Positions 54,035-63,691 of a stretch of DNA of 64,000 nucleotides are shown piece after piece; within the stretch, counting starts at the first letter, position 1, and every line of letters starts with the position of its first letter. The translations under genes and the position numbers were made by a program. The stretch spans positions 1 to 64,000 of the forward strand of contig NZ_RZNC01000004.1 of NCBI RefSeq assembly GCF_004078655.1, in the 5' to 3' direction. The notes under the pieces were generated by a model. The model had not been told where the DNA came from. It did no database searches and saw nothing but the letters and a program-made list of their open reading frames with translations. Source of the stretch: Labedella populi. Lineage in GTDB: Bacteria > Actinomycetota > Actinomycetes > Actinomycetales > Microbacteriaceae.

Positions 54035-55495
54035 TCACTGGAGGGCGGAGGTGAGGCGCGCGAGGTTGTCGAGGACCGTCGACCGCAATGGCTGCTCGAG
54101 CCACTCGTCGAGGGTCAGTTCCTTGCTCACCGCCCGGTACTCGTCCTCGATGTTGCGCATGTCGGCGACGAAGGACGCTCCGCGTACGAGCATCGACACC
54201 TCGAGATTCAGGCCGAAGGACCGCTGGTCCATGTTGCTCGAACCGATCACGGCGACGTCGTCGTCGATCGTGAAGAACTTCGAGTGCAGAATGTACGGCG
54301 CCGGGTAGAGGTAGATGCGGACTCCGGCGCGGAGGAGCTGCTCGTAGTAGCTCCGCTGCGCATGGTAGACGAGCGCCTGATCGCCGATCTCGGAGACGAA
54401 CAGATCGACGGGGACGCCGCGCATCACCGCAGTCGTCACCGCGTACATGAGCGACTCGTCCGGCACGAAGTACGGGCTCGTGATGACGATGCGCTTCTGC
54501 GCGCCGTACAACAGCCCGAGGAAGAGCCGGAGGTTGTTCTCCCCCGCGAACCCCGGACCACTCGGCACGATCTGGCAGTCGAGGTCTCCCCGGTCGGGCG
54601 TCGGGTCGGTGACGTCGATGTCGGTGATGAGGTTCTCCCCCGTCTCGCTGTACCAGTCGGTGAGGAAGATCGCCTCCATCTCGCCGACGACGGGACCCTC
54701 GACGCGCGCCACGAGTTCCTTCCACTTCAGCCCCCGCCGCTCGTTGGCGCGGGTGTTGTAGCTGCGGTCGATGACGTTCTGCGAGCCGAGGAACCCGACG
54801 AAGCCGTCGACGATGAGCAGCTTCCGGTGGTTGCGGAGGTCGGGCCGCTGGAACTTGCCCTTGAGCGGCTGCAGCGGAAGCATGAGCTCCCACCGCACGC
54901 CGATGGAGTCGAGCTTCCGGATCGTCTTTTTGTAGCCGACCCGGCGGAGGCTCGCCCAGTGGTCGAGCAGGACGTGCACGACGAGTCCACGGTCGACCGC
55001 GCGCTCGAGCGCGTCGAAGATCGGCGCCGTCGCGTGGTCGTACGACACGATGTACGACTCGAGATAGACGTACATCGTCGCGGCGTCGATCTCGTCCGCC
55101 ATGGCGACGAGAGTGTCGTTGTAGTCGCTCATGAGGCGCGCCTCGTTGCCCCCGAGGATCGGCATCGCCCCGAGCCCCTCATTGAGTTGCACGAGTGAAC
55201 GGAGCCACGCCGGCCCCTCGAACTCGAGGTCCTGCTTCGGCAGGTTCTGGACAGCCCGCTCGATCGCCGTGTTGACGCCGTCCTGGATCTTCCGGCGCTT
55301 CCTCGGCAGCTTGGGGTTGCCGATGAGCAGGAAGAGGAGGATGCCCCCGTAGGGGATGAAGAAGACGGCGAGGAGCCACGCGGTACCGGCGGACGGCTTG
55401 CGGTTGCGGGGGATGACGACGACGGCGACGATGCGGATGACGAGGTCGACGGCGATGCCGAACCAGACCAGCCAGAGCGTCAGGGTCTCGTTCAT
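54035..55495 (-). CDS. cls: Cardiolipin synthase
   Basis: A 486-residue PLD-superfamily enzyme. Two N-terminal membrane segments (about 5-25 and 38-58) form the PLDc_N domain, and the two HKD motifs are NHRKLLIVDGFVGFLGSQN and LHSKFFTIDDDVAVIGSSN. It condenses phosphatidylglycerol to cardiolipin at the membrane. Length and layout are those of bacterial ClsA-type enzymes; most mycobacteria use a different enzyme type. Confidence 0.94.
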   Translation of the reverse strand: MNETLTLWLVWFGIAVDLVIRIVAVVVIPRNRKPSAGTAWLLAVFFIPYGGILLFLLIGNPKLPRKRRKIQDGVNTAIERAVQNLPKQDLEFEGPAWLRSLVQLNEGLGAMPILGGNEARLMSDYNDTLVAMADEIDAATMYVYLESYIVSYDHATAPIFDALERAVDRGLVVHVLLDHWASLRRVGYKKTIRKLDSIGVRWELMLPLQPLKGKFQRPDLRNHRKLLIVDGFVGFLGSQNVIDRSYNTRANERRGLKWKELVARVEGPVVGEMEAIFLTDWYSETGENLITDIDVTDPTPDRGDLDCQIVPSGPGFAGENNLRLFLGLLYGAQKRIVITSPYFVPDESLMYAVTTAVMRGVPVDLFVSEIGDQALVYHAQRSYYEQLLRAGVRIYLYPAPYILHSKFFTIDDDVAVIGSSNMDQRSFGLNLEVSMLVRGASFVADMRNIEDEYRAVSKELTLDEWLEQPLRSTVLDNLARLTSALQ

Positions 55496-55568
55496 GCACT
55501 CCCCCGGCTCGGCGCGGCTTTCGTCACAGTCGTGGTCACACCCTATCGAGGGCGGCGCGCCGGTTCGG

Positions 55569-55757
55569 TCAGGCGGTGGGGTTCGGCTTCGGCGGGAGGC
55601 CGCGCTTCGCGCGTTCCTCCGCCTCGAGCTCCGAGTATGCTCGACGCTCGTTGCGATCGACGCGGATGACGGAACGCATCACGATGTAGAAGATGACGCC
55701 GAGAACGATGGTCGGGAACAGCGACCAGATGGCGTTCAACCAGAAGTTCTCGATCAT
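55569..55757 (-). CDS. Small single-pass membrane protein
   Basis: A 62-residue protein with one hydrophobic segment (about 8-28, WSLFPTIVLGVIFYIVMRSV) and a charged C-terminal helix (RNERRAYSELEAEERAKRG). Small proteins of this layout often lie downstream of lysS in actinobacteria. Function unknown. Confidence 0.75.
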   Translation of the reverse strand: MIENFWLNAIWSLFPTIVLGVIFYIVMRSVIRVDRNERRAYSELEAEERAKRGLPPKPNPTA

Positions 55758-55808
55758 GATGCGCCCAGTCTACGCGAGTCGCGTCACGTGCCGGTCGGTG
55801 CCCCTGCC

Positions 55809-57338
55809 CTACTTGACGAGGGGGAAGAGGATCGTCTCGCGGATGCCGAGTCCCGTGAGCGCCATGAGCAGCCGATCGATGCCCATGCCCATCCCGCCCG
55901 TCGGCGGCATACCGAACTCGAGCGCGCGCAGGAACTCTTCATCGAGGCGCATCGCCTCGACGTCGCCGCGCGCCGCGAGCTTCGCCTGCTCGACGAAGCG
56001 CTCGCGCTGGATCACGGGATCGACAAGCTCGGAGTACCCCGTCGCGAGCTCGAAGCCGCGGATGTAGAGGTCCCACTTCTCGACGACGCCGGCGATCGAA
56101 CGGTGCTCACGCACGAGCGGGCTCGTGTCGACGGGGAAGTCCATGACGAAGGTGGGCCGCTCGAGCCCGCCCTTCACGAAGTGCTCCCACAACTCCTCGA
56201 CGTACTTGCCGTGGATGGGGTGCGGGACCTCGACGCCCTCCCGCTCGGCGAGCGCCGCGAGCTCCTCGAGAGGCGTGTCGGGTGTGATCTCCACGCCAGC
56301 GGCCTGCGACAGGCTCTCGAACATCGAGATGCGATCCCACTCGCCGCCGAGGTCGTACTCGGTGCCGTCCGCCCACGTCACGACGTGGCTCCCGGAGACG
56401 GCGAGCGCCGCCTCTTGGATGAGCGTCTGCGTGAGATCGGCGATCGAGGTGTAGTCGCCGTAGGACTCGTAGGCCTCGAGCATCGCGAACTCGGGGCTGT
56501 GCGTCGAGTCCGCTCCCTCGTTGCGGAAGTTGCGGTTGATCTCGAAGACCCGGTCGATGCCACCGACAACGGCGCGCTTCAGGTACAGCTCGGGGGCGAT
56601 GCGGAGGTAGAGGTCGGTGTCGAACGCGTTCGAGTGCGTCACGAAGGGCCGGGCCGATGCCCCACCGTGCATGACCTGGAGCATGGGGGTCTCGACCTCG
56701 AGGAAGCCGCGCGCGGCGAAGGTCGCACGGAGGCTTGCTACGGCGGTCGAGCGCGTGACGACGTTGCGGCGCGCCTGCTCCCGCGCGATGAGGTCGAGGT
56801 AGCGCGAGCGGACGCGCGTCTCCTCGTTGAGCTCGTTGTGGAGGTTCGGGAGCGGCTGGATCGCCTTCGAGGCGATCCGCCACTCGGACACCATGATCGA
56901 GAGTTCGCCCCGCCGACTCGACGCGACCTCGCCCGAGACGAAGACGTGATCGCCGAGGTCGACGAGATCCTTCCAGGCGGCGAGGCTCTCCTCGCCGACG
57001 GCGGCGAGGCTCACCATGGCCTGGATGCGGGTGCCGTCGCCCGCCTGGAGGCTCGCGAAGCAGAGCTTGCCCGTGTTGCGGAGGTGGACGACCCGGCCGG
57101 CGACACCCACGGTGACACCCGCCGATTCGTCGGGCGCGAGGTCACCGTACGCGTCGCGGACCTCGCGGATCGAGTGCGTGACCGGGACGGAGACGGGGTA
57201 CGCCCCGCCGGCGGCGTCCGCTGCCTCGTCGAGAAGTCGCTGCCGCTTCGCGAGGCGCACCGCCTTCTGCTCGGTGATCTCCTGCTCGGTGGGGTCCGCG
57301 GCGGCGGACGAGGCGGAGGGCGACGTGGTGTCGGACAT
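55809..57338 (-). CDS. lysS: Lysyl-tRNA synthetase, class II
   Basis: A 509-residue class IIb synthetase. The OB-fold anticodon domain (about 70-180) is followed by the catalytic core with motif 1 (RGFLEVETPMLQ), motif 2 (FEINRNFRNEG) and motif 3 (GMGMGIDRLLM). ATG 57338 follows GAGGAG at 10 nt. An acidic, Ala/Ser-rich N terminus of about 25 residues is normal for the group. Confidence 0.97.
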   Translation of the reverse strand: MSDTTSPSASSAAADPTEQEITEQKAVRLAKRQRLLDEAADAAGGAYPVSVPVTHSIREVRDAYGDLAPDESAGVTVGVAGRVVHLRNTGKLCFASLQAGDGTRIQAMVSLAAVGEESLAAWKDLVDLGDHVFVSGEVASSRRGELSIMVSEWRIASKAIQPLPNLHNELNEETRVRSRYLDLIAREQARRNVVTRSTAVASLRATFAARGFLEVETPMLQVMHGGASARPFVTHSNAFDTDLYLRIAPELYLKRAVVGGIDRVFEINRNFRNEGADSTHSPEFAMLEAYESYGDYTSIADLTQTLIQEAALAVSGSHVVTWADGTEYDLGGEWDRISMFESLSQAAGVEITPDTPLEELAALAEREGVEVPHPIHGKYVEELWEHFVKGGLERPTFVMDFPVDTSPLVREHRSIAGVVEKWDLYIRGFELATGYSELVDPVIQRERFVEQAKLAARGDVEAMRLDEEFLRALEFGMPPTGGMGMGIDRLLMALTGLGIRETILFPLVK

Positions 57339-57395
57339 GTGCGGGGAACTCCTCGGGGACGGCTCTCTCCAGCTTAGGTGCTGGCGGAGCACCGG

Positions 57396-57677
57396 TCAGG
57401 CGACGTAGAAGGTGCGCGAGGCCGAGCCCTCGACGCCGTCGACCGTCGCCGCGATCGTGACACGGACCGACCCGCTGTGCCCGCTGTCGAGGGGACCGCC
57501 GGTGTCTCCGTCGACGGTCGTGAGTCGGACGAGTTCGACGTGTGGCTCCCCCACGACGGCGGCCTGCCCGGCGGCGACCACGGCGTCGAGTCCGCCATCG
57601 GCCGCCGACGCGGCGGAGTCGAGCGCGTGCGACAGGACGATGTGGTGACGGTCGGATGCCGGGTCTGCGGGGCTCAC
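57396..57677 (-). CDS. Small hypothetical protein upstream of lysS
   Basis: A 93-residue frame starting at GTG 57677 behind CAGGGG, with an Ala-rich helix (SAASAADGGLDAVVAAGQAAVVG) and beta-like end (VRVTIAATVDGVEGSASRTFYVA). No family recognised. It lies 57 bp before lysS in the same direction and does not overlap the rightward PPTase gene. It could be a chance frame, but codon bias looks coding. Confidence 0.5.
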   Translation of the reverse strand: MSPADPASDRHHIVLSHALDSAASAADGGLDAVVAAGQAAVVGEPHVELVRLTTVDGDTGGPLDSGHSGSVRVTIAATVDGVEGSASRTFYVA

Positions 57678-57747
57678 CCCCTGATGGTAGCCGTCGACCG
57701 GCTCCTTTCCCGACGACCGCTCCCCCGGCACGTGCCACGATGGGCAT

Positions 57748-58371
57748 GTGGATGACGACCCGGCAGTCACCGTCACGGACCTTTCGTCCCTCTTCCCCGG
57801 TGGTGACGGCCCCCTCGTGGTGCTGAGCGGTCGGTGGGTCTCCACGGCCGGTGTCGTCGATCGCCGGAGACGTGCCCGCGACCTCCTCCGCGCCGGGGCC
57901 TCCCGGCTCTGGGGTGCGACAGCCGATCCGGTCGTGGCGGCGCGCTGTTCCACGTGCGGCGGGGATCACGGGCGCCCGGTGATCACCGACCGACGAACCG
58001 GGCTGTGGCTCCCCGGCAGCGTGACGCACGCCGGCGCCACCACTCTCGTCGCTCTCGGCCCCGCCGCCGTCGGCATCGACGCGGAGGCAGTGGACGGCGA
58101 TCCGTCCCGATTCGACGCCATCCGTCAGGTCACCGGCCGATCCGCCGCCGCCGTGGATGACGGGATCGAGGCCTTGCGGCTGTGGACGACGGTCGAAGCG
58201 GTGCTGAAGGCGGACGGTCGGGGCCTCGAGGTCGACCCGCGTCGGGTCCGGATCGACGGCCCGGCTGGAACACCCGGATCGTCCGCACGCGTCGGCGATG
58301 GTCCGCTCTTCGCGCTCCGGGGGATCGCTCGCGACGGCCTCGTCGTGACCCTCGCCGTTCCCGAGCGCTAA
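57748..58371 (+). CDS. Sfp-type 4'-phosphopantetheinyl transferase
   Basis: A 207-residue PPTase that loads phosphopantetheine from CoA onto carrier-protein serines. The magnesium motif GIDAE (Asp111, Glu113) and the WTTVEAVLKADGRGL motif (Trp146, Glu150, Lys154) are intact. It starts at GTG 57748. It converges with the M1 peptidase gene, the two stops overlapping by 3 nt, and lies about 1.3 kb from an NRPS whose carrier Ser needs exactly this modification, so the NRPS is its likely partner. Confidence 0.88.
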   Translation: MDDDPAVTVTDLSSLFPGGDGPLVVLSGRWVSTAGVVDRRRRARDLLRAGASRLWGATADPVVAARCSTCGGDHGRPVITDRRTGLWLPGSVTHAGATTLVALGPAAVGIDAEAVDGDPSRFDAIRQVTGRSAAAVDDGIEALRLWTTVEAVLKADGRGLEVDPRRVRIDGPAGTPGSSARVGDGPLFALRGIARDGLVVTLAVPER

Positions 58372-59705
58372 CCCGGGAAGCCGGGGAGCGCCTCCCGCTC
58401 GAGCCATGCCGCGAACACGCCGTCGACGACGGAGCCGTCGACGCCGGCAGAGCCGCACTCGCTCACGATCAGATCGCGCAGGTCCTCCGTGGTCACGACG
58501 CCGTGCCGGTGTTCATGCGTCCACCGGTGGAGCACCGCGAAGAAGACGTCGTCCCCGATGGCGTGACGGAGCGCGTGCAGCGTGAGCGCGCCGCGCTTGT
58601 AGACGCGGTCGTCGAACATACGCTCAGCGCCGGGGTCGCCGACCACGATGTCGTGCGCCGACCGTGCGAGCACCGCGTGGTGGTACCGGGCAAGATCATC
58701 GGCCGATCGGCCCCCCGAAGCCTCCGACCACAACCATTCGGCGTAGCAGGCGAAGCCCTCGTTGAGCCAGATGTACCGCCACGCCGCGACCCCGACCGAG
58801 TTGCCGAACCACTGGTGCGCGAGTTCATGCGCGACGAGACGCTCCCACTCGCCCCGTCCAGTCATGTGGTTGGAACCGAAGATCGCGAGCGACTGGGCCT
58901 CAAGAGGGATCTCGAGCACGTCGGCCGTCACGACGATGGAGTACGTCGGGAACGGGTACGGACCGAAGAGGCGCTGGAACGTCGCCATCATCTCGGGCAC
59001 CGCGCGGAGGTCGGCGTCGACGCGGGCGCGCAGCGCCGGCGGGAACACGAATCGGCCGGCGACGCCGTCGAGGTCGACCTCGTGAGTCGTGTACCGGCCC
59101 ACCTGAACCGTCGCGAGGTAGGTCGCCGTCGGTTCCTCCTGCTCGAAGCTCCACGTCGCCCGGCCGGACCGCACCGTCCGGCCGAGGAGGCGCCCGTTGC
59201 ACACGACGGTGTACGGTGCCTCCGTCGTGAAGCGGATGGAGAACGTCGCCTTGTCGGAGGGCACGTCGTTGCAGGGGAACCAGGTCGACGCTCCGCTCGG
59301 CTGCGAGGCGACGATGACGCCGTCGGCGAGCTCCTCCCAACCGACGGTCCCCCACGAGCTCGAACGCGGTCGCGGCGCCCCTGCATAGTCGATCGCGAGG
59401 GTGAAGCGCGTACCGGCCTCGATCGGTCGCATCGGCACGACCGTGAGCTTGTGCGCCGATTGACGGTGTCCGACGCGAGCGCCGTCGAGTCGCACCGAGC
59501 CGACCTGCAGCCGCGACAGGTCGAGGGTGAAACGCGGGAGTTCGGCGGTCGCGAGCACCTCGAGCAGCGCAGTCCCGCTTAGTCGATTGCTCGTCATGCG
59601 GTAGTCGAGCTCGAGGTCGTACCGGGCGACGTCGATGCCGTCGTTGCCGTTCTTCGGCACGTAGGGGTCGCTCGCCGGCCCCACTGGGGCTCCTCCCCGC
59701 GTCAT
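58368..59705 (-). CDS. M1-family zinc metallopeptidase
   Basis: A 445-residue gluzincin aminopeptidase with zinc site HELAH (His293, Glu294, His297) and distal Glu316 in NEGFA. The GxMEN exopeptidase signature is replaced by PLEAQ (267-271), keeping the Glu. There is no signal peptide and the C-terminal domains of large M1 enzymes are missing. ATG 59705 overlaps the NRPS stop by 4 nt, so both are made from one mRNA. Zinc aminopeptidases degrade epsilon-polylysine in producer streptomycetes; a matching product-degradation or self-protection role is inferred. Confidence 0.92.
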   Translation of the reverse strand: MTRGGAPVGPASDPYVPKNGNDGIDVARYDLELDYRMTSNRLSGTALLEVLATAELPRFTLDLSRLQVGSVRLDGARVGHRQSAHKLTVVPMRPIEAGTRFTLAIDYAGAPRPRSSSWGTVGWEELADGVIVASQPSGASTWFPCNDVPSDKATFSIRFTTEAPYTVVCNGRLLGRTVRSGRATWSFEQEEPTATYLATVQVGRYTTHEVDLDGVAGRFVFPPALRARVDADLRAVPEMMATFQRLFGPYPFPTYSIVVTADVLEIPLEAQSLAIFGSNHMTGRGEWERLVAHELAHQWFGNSVGVAAWRYIWLNEGFACYAEWLWSEASGGRSADDLARYHHAVLARSAHDIVVGDPGAERMFDDRVYKRGALTLHALRHAIGDDVFFAVLHRWTHEHRHGVVTTEDLRDLIVSECGSAGVDGSVVDGVFAAWLEREALPGFPG

Positions 59706-62700
59706 CGCGCGGAGGGCGCGACGCGGTAGTCGGCCACGACGACGTCGCGCCACGGTCCGATGGGATTGCCGCTCCAGCGCCCTCCCTCCGGCACCGTCTC
59801 CCCGCGCATGACGAGCGACGCCGGACCGATCGTCGAATGGTCGCCGATCAGGGCGGCGGGCAGGGCCACGCTGTGGGGGCCGAGGGTCGCGCCGGCACCG
59901 AGGGTCACATCGTCCATGCTCATGATTCGATCATGGAACAGGTGCGTCTGCACGACACATCCTCTGTTGACCGTCGCACCGTCGCCCAGTGAGACGAGGT
60001 CGGCCTCCGGCAGCCAATAGCTCTCGCACCACACGCCTCGACCGATTCGCGCGCCGAGGGTGCGCAGCCAGACCACGAGGGCGGGGGTACCGGCCGCGCC
60101 GTTCGCGAACCACGGTGCCGCCACCATCTCGGTGAACGTGTCGGCGAGTTCGCTCCGCCAGATGAACGACGACCAGAGGGGGTGCTCGCCCGCCCTGATG
60201 CGACCGACCAGCGCCCACTTTGCCGCCGTCGTGACACCGGCGGCGACCGCCCCCGCCGCCACGAGGACGACCCCTCCGAAGAGCAGGGTCGGCAGGAGCC
60301 CGAACCCGTCGAGCAGCACCGCGAGTGCCCACAGCACGAGCAGACCGATCCCCACCGTCACGACGACGGGGACGAAGCGCGCGAGTTCCCACGCAGCCCG
60401 CGCCAGCCGGAGCCGCGAGGGCGGAGAGAACGTGAGCGCGTCGTCGACCTCCGCCGGCGTGCGGCGCAGACGCACCGTCGGCGAGCCGAGCCACGAGGAA
60501 CCGGCCTTAGATTTTCGCGGAGCCACCGAGAGGACGGCGATGAGACTGTCTCGGGGGATCCTCCGGCCGGCCGTCGCCATGCCCGAGTTGCCGAGGAACG
60601 AGCGCCGCCCGATCTCGACGGGCGCGACGTGCACGTATCCACCACCGAGCTCGTAGGAGGCGACGAGCGTGTCGTCCGCGAGGAAGGCACCGTCGCGGAT
60701 CGTCGTCATCGACGGCACCAGCAGCACGGTCGAGGCCTCGACGTCCCGACCGACCCGCGCACCGAGCAAGCGCAACCAGACGGGCGTGAAGAGGCTCGAG
60801 TAGAACGGGAAGAGGATCGTGCGCGACAGATCGAGCAGCCGCTCCGTCGCCCAGACCTGCCAGCCCTGCCGACTCCTCACCGGGTGCACGCCCTCGGTGA
60901 GTCCCACGGCGAGCAGACGGGTGACGACCACGATGAGGAGCGCGAGCACGACACCGGCGGACGCCGTCGCGGGGATCACGAGGAGAGCGGCCCTCCCCAC
61001 GAGTTCGGCGAGCGAGGACGCGCTCCGGACAGCGGGCACGAGGACGGCCGCTCCGACGGCGAGCGCCATCACCGGGATGAGCGCGAAGACGACGCTCGAG
61101 GCCCCGTACGCGAACCACCATCGCCGGCCGCGGGCGGGAGGCGCGTCCGGCCACCACTGCCGCGCGCGGCCCACGCGCACCGCTGGCGACCCCGCCCAGC
61201 GCTGACCCGAGCGCACGCGCCCGAACACCGCAGACGCGGGTTCGATCTGGGCATTGCGCGCGATGCGGGCCCCGGGGAGGAGGACGCTGCGCGCACCGAT
61301 CACGCTTCCCGCCCCGATCCGGACGGCCCCGACGCGGAGGATGTCGCCGTCGACCCACCAGCCGGAGAGGTCGACCTCCGGCTCGATCGAGGCCCCCTCG
61401 CCGATCGTGAGCATGCCCGTGAGCGGCGGGAGCGAGTGCAGGGTCACGTCGCGGGCGATCGTGGCACCCAACAGCCGACCGTACGCCACGACGAAGGGGG
61501 CGCCGGAGAGGCCGACGCCGCCGAGCGCGTGGGTGATGGCCTCGGCCGCCCAGATCCGGCGGTGCACCGAACCGCCCCGGGGATGGTCGCCCGGTTGGAC
61601 GCCGGCGAGCAGCAGGCGGGCCGCAGCGGCGGACAGCAGCATCCGTCCGAGCGGCGTGACGAACACGAGGGCGAGGATCACGACGGTCGCCGTATCGAGG
61701 ACGGGAAGCGGTCCCGCGAGACCGAGGAGATCGAGCAGCCACGTCGCCGCGGCGAGGATCGAGAGCCACCGCGCCCCGGCGAGGGCGGAGATCGGCACGC
61801 TCACGAGAGTCTGGAAGACGCCCATCGCACGCGGCGTCGGGACCACACGGTGGAAGTCGGCGGGCCGGCCACGCCCTCGGTCCTCGCCGTCACGCTCGTC
61901 GAGGGCTTCCGCCATCGCGACGAGTCGCGGGAGGGCGTAGACGTCGGCGACGGTGAACTCGGGGTCGCGGGACCGCACACGGGTGACGAGTTGCGCGGCA
62001 GCGAGCGATCCTCCGCCGAGGTCGAAGAAGTTCGCCTCCATCGAGGGAACCGGAACTCCGAGCACGGCCGTCCAGTCCTCGGCGAGCGCACGCACGCGAT
62101 CAGGCAGCGCCGCAGTGGGACCGTCATCGACCGGGAGCGGCCACGGCAGTGCGGCCTTGTCGACTTTGCCGGAGGTCCGGGTCGGAAGCTCGTCGAGGAC
62201 GGCGAGCACGGGCACGAGGGCTGCCGGCAGAGTCGCTCGCAACGCGGCGAGCGCGGCCGGTCGATCGAATGCCTCCCGTTCGGGGACGGCGAGGTATCCG
62301 ACGAGCACCGGGGATTCCGACGTCGAGGTGCGCACGGCCGCGGCGGCGCCCGCGACTCCCGGCAACGAGGCGAGCGACGCCTCGATCTCCCCGAGCTCGA
62401 TGCGGCGGCCTCCCACCTTCACCTGGTCGTCGACACGGCCCTGGAAGACGAGCCCGGCGGAGTCGAAGCGCACGAGGTCACCGCTGCGGTAGGCGCGTTC
62501 CCAGCCGAGGGCCGGTGCCGGTGCGTACTTCTCGGCGTCCTTGGCCGGGTCGAGGTAGCGTCCGAGGCCCACACCACCGATGACGAGTTCGCCGACCTCC
62601 CCCTCGTCGACGCGTCGGCCGTCCGGCCGCACGACAGCGAGGTCCCAGCCGTCGAGAGGGAGTCCGATGCGGACGGGGGCCGAGCCGTCGAGGGGCGCCG

Positions 62701-63691
62701 CACACGCGACGACGGTCGCCTCCGTGGGCCCGTACGTGTTCCACACCTCTCGGCCATCGACCGCGAGCCTTTCGGCGAGCTCGGGAGGGCACGCCTCTCC
62801 ACCGAAGATGAGCAGGCGGACGTTCTCGAGCGACTCGGCCGGCCAGAGCGCCGCCAACGTCGGGACCGTCGACACGATCGTCACGCCGCGGGCGACGAGC
62901 CACGGCCCCAGGTCGACGCCACTCCGCACGAGCGAGCGGGGTGCCGGCACGAGGCAGGCGCCGTGCGCCCACGCGAGCCACATCTCCTCGCACGACGCGT
63001 CGAAAGCGACGGAGAGGCCGGCGAGGACCCGGTCGTCCGAACCGATGGGCTCGGCCTGGAGGAAGAGCCGCGCCTCGGCGTCGACGAACGCCGCCGCCGA
63101 GGCGTGAGTCACGGCGACCCCCTTCGGCACCCCCGTCGATCCGGAGGTGAAGATGATCCATGCGTCGTCGGCGGGCGCGGGGGGCGTCACGATGGCGAGT
63201 GCGGCCGTGTCCGTCGCGGGTCTGCCGGTCGCCATGATGCTGTCGGCGGTCGGGACGGACGAGGCGCCCGTGCGGGGCACGAAGACACCATCACCCTCCA
63301 GCACACCGACGACGCCGGCCTCGCCGAACACGAGCGATGCCCGCTCCTCGGGGTCGTCGGCATCGACGGGGACGTAGGCCGCCCCCGCGACGAGCACGCC
63401 GAGGATCGCGATGTAGAGCTGACGCTTCCCCGACGGCATCCGCACGCCCACGCGATCGCCGCGGCGCACGCCCGCGTCGTGGAGGGCCGCTGCGACACGG
63501 ATCGCGTGGGCGAGAAGTTCCCGGTAGCTCAGCGACACGGATCCGTCGTCGATGGCGGATGCATCGGGGTACCGCGCGGCCGTGTCGCGGAGCACATCGA
63601 CGAGGGTCCGGACGGACGGCGCCTCGGCGGAGCGCGAGAGCACGGCCTCCTGCCCGGACAGCACGCCCGCGGCGGACGATTCAGGACTCAC
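59702..63691 (-). CDS. Pls/PosA-family membrane-bound NRPS (homopoly-amino-acid synthetase-like)
   Basis: A 1329-residue single-module synthetase. The adenylation domain (about 25-515) has TSGSTGVPKG, the A4 region AFDASCEEMWLAW, NTYGPTE, and YRSGDLV. The carrier domain has Ser562 in FDLGGGS. Six membrane segments (about 642-660, 667-692, 862-888, 903-930, 1106-1127, 1133-1155) separate three hexapeptide-like left-handed-helix domains (about 745-840, 975-1075, 1210-1315). This is the layout of epsilon-poly-L-lysine synthetase Pls (about 1320 residues), which has no condensation or thioesterase domain. It starts at GTG 63691, overlapping the upstream gene by 11 nt. Monomer and product are unknown. 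Confidence 0.93.
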   Translation of the reverse strand: MSPESSAAGVLSGQEAVLSRSAEAPSVRTLVDVLRDTAARYPDASAIDDGSVSLSYRELLAHAIRVAAALHDAGVRRGDRVGVRMPSGKRQLYIAILGVLVAGAAYVPVDADDPEERASLVFGEAGVVGVLEGDGVFVPRTGASSVPTADSIMATGRPATDTAALAIVTPPAPADDAWIIFTSGSTGVPKGVAVTHASAAAFVDAEARLFLQAEPIGSDDRVLAGLSVAFDASCEEMWLAWAHGACLVPAPRSLVRSGVDLGPWLVARGVTIVSTVPTLAALWPAESLENVRLLIFGGEACPPELAERLAVDGREVWNTYGPTEATVVACAAPLDGSAPVRIGLPLDGWDLAVVRPDGRRVDEGEVGELVIGGVGLGRYLDPAKDAEKYAPAPALGWERAYRSGDLVRFDSAGLVFQGRVDDQVKVGGRRIELGEIEASLASLPGVAGAAAAVRTSTSESPVLVGYLAVPEREAFDRPAALAALRATLPAALVPVLAVLDELPTRTSGKVDKAALPWPLPVDDGPTAALPDRVRALAEDWTAVLGVPVPSMEANFFDLGGGSLAAAQLVTRVRSRDPEFTVADVYALPRLVAMAEALDERDGEDRGRGRPADFHRVVPTPRAMGVFQTLVSVPISALAGARWLSILAAATWLLDLLGLAGPLPVLDTATVVILALVFVTPLGRMLLSAAAARLLLAGVQPGDHPRGGSVHRRIWAAEAITHALGGVGLSGAPFVVAYGRLLGATIARDVTLHSLPPLTGMLTIGEGASIEPEVDLSGWWVDGDILRVGAVRIGAGSVIGARSVLLPGARIARNAQIEPASAVFGRVRSGQRWAGSPAVRVGRARQWWPDAPPARGRRWWFAYGASSVVFALIPVMALAVGAAVLVPAVRSASSLAELVGRAALLVIPATASAGVVLALLIVVVTRLLAVGLTEGVHPVRSRQGWQVWATERLLDLSRTILFPFYSSLFTPVWLRLLGARVGRDVEASTVLLVPSMTTIRDGAFLADDTLVASYELGGGYVHVAPVEIGRRSFLGNSGMATAGRRIPRDSLIAVLSVAPRKSKAGSSWLGSPTVRLRRTPAEVDDALTFSPPSRLRLARAAWELARFVPVVVTVGIGLLVLWALAVLLDGFGLLPTLLFGGVVLVAAGAVAAGVTTAAKWALVGRIRAGEHPLWSSFIWRSELADTFTEMVAAPWFANGAAGTPALVVWLRTLGARIGRGVWCESYWLPEADLVSLGDGATVNRGCVVQTHLFHDRIMSMDDVTLGAGATLGPHSVALPAALIGDHSTIGPASLVMRGETVPEGGRWSGNPIGPWRDVVVADYRVAPSAR

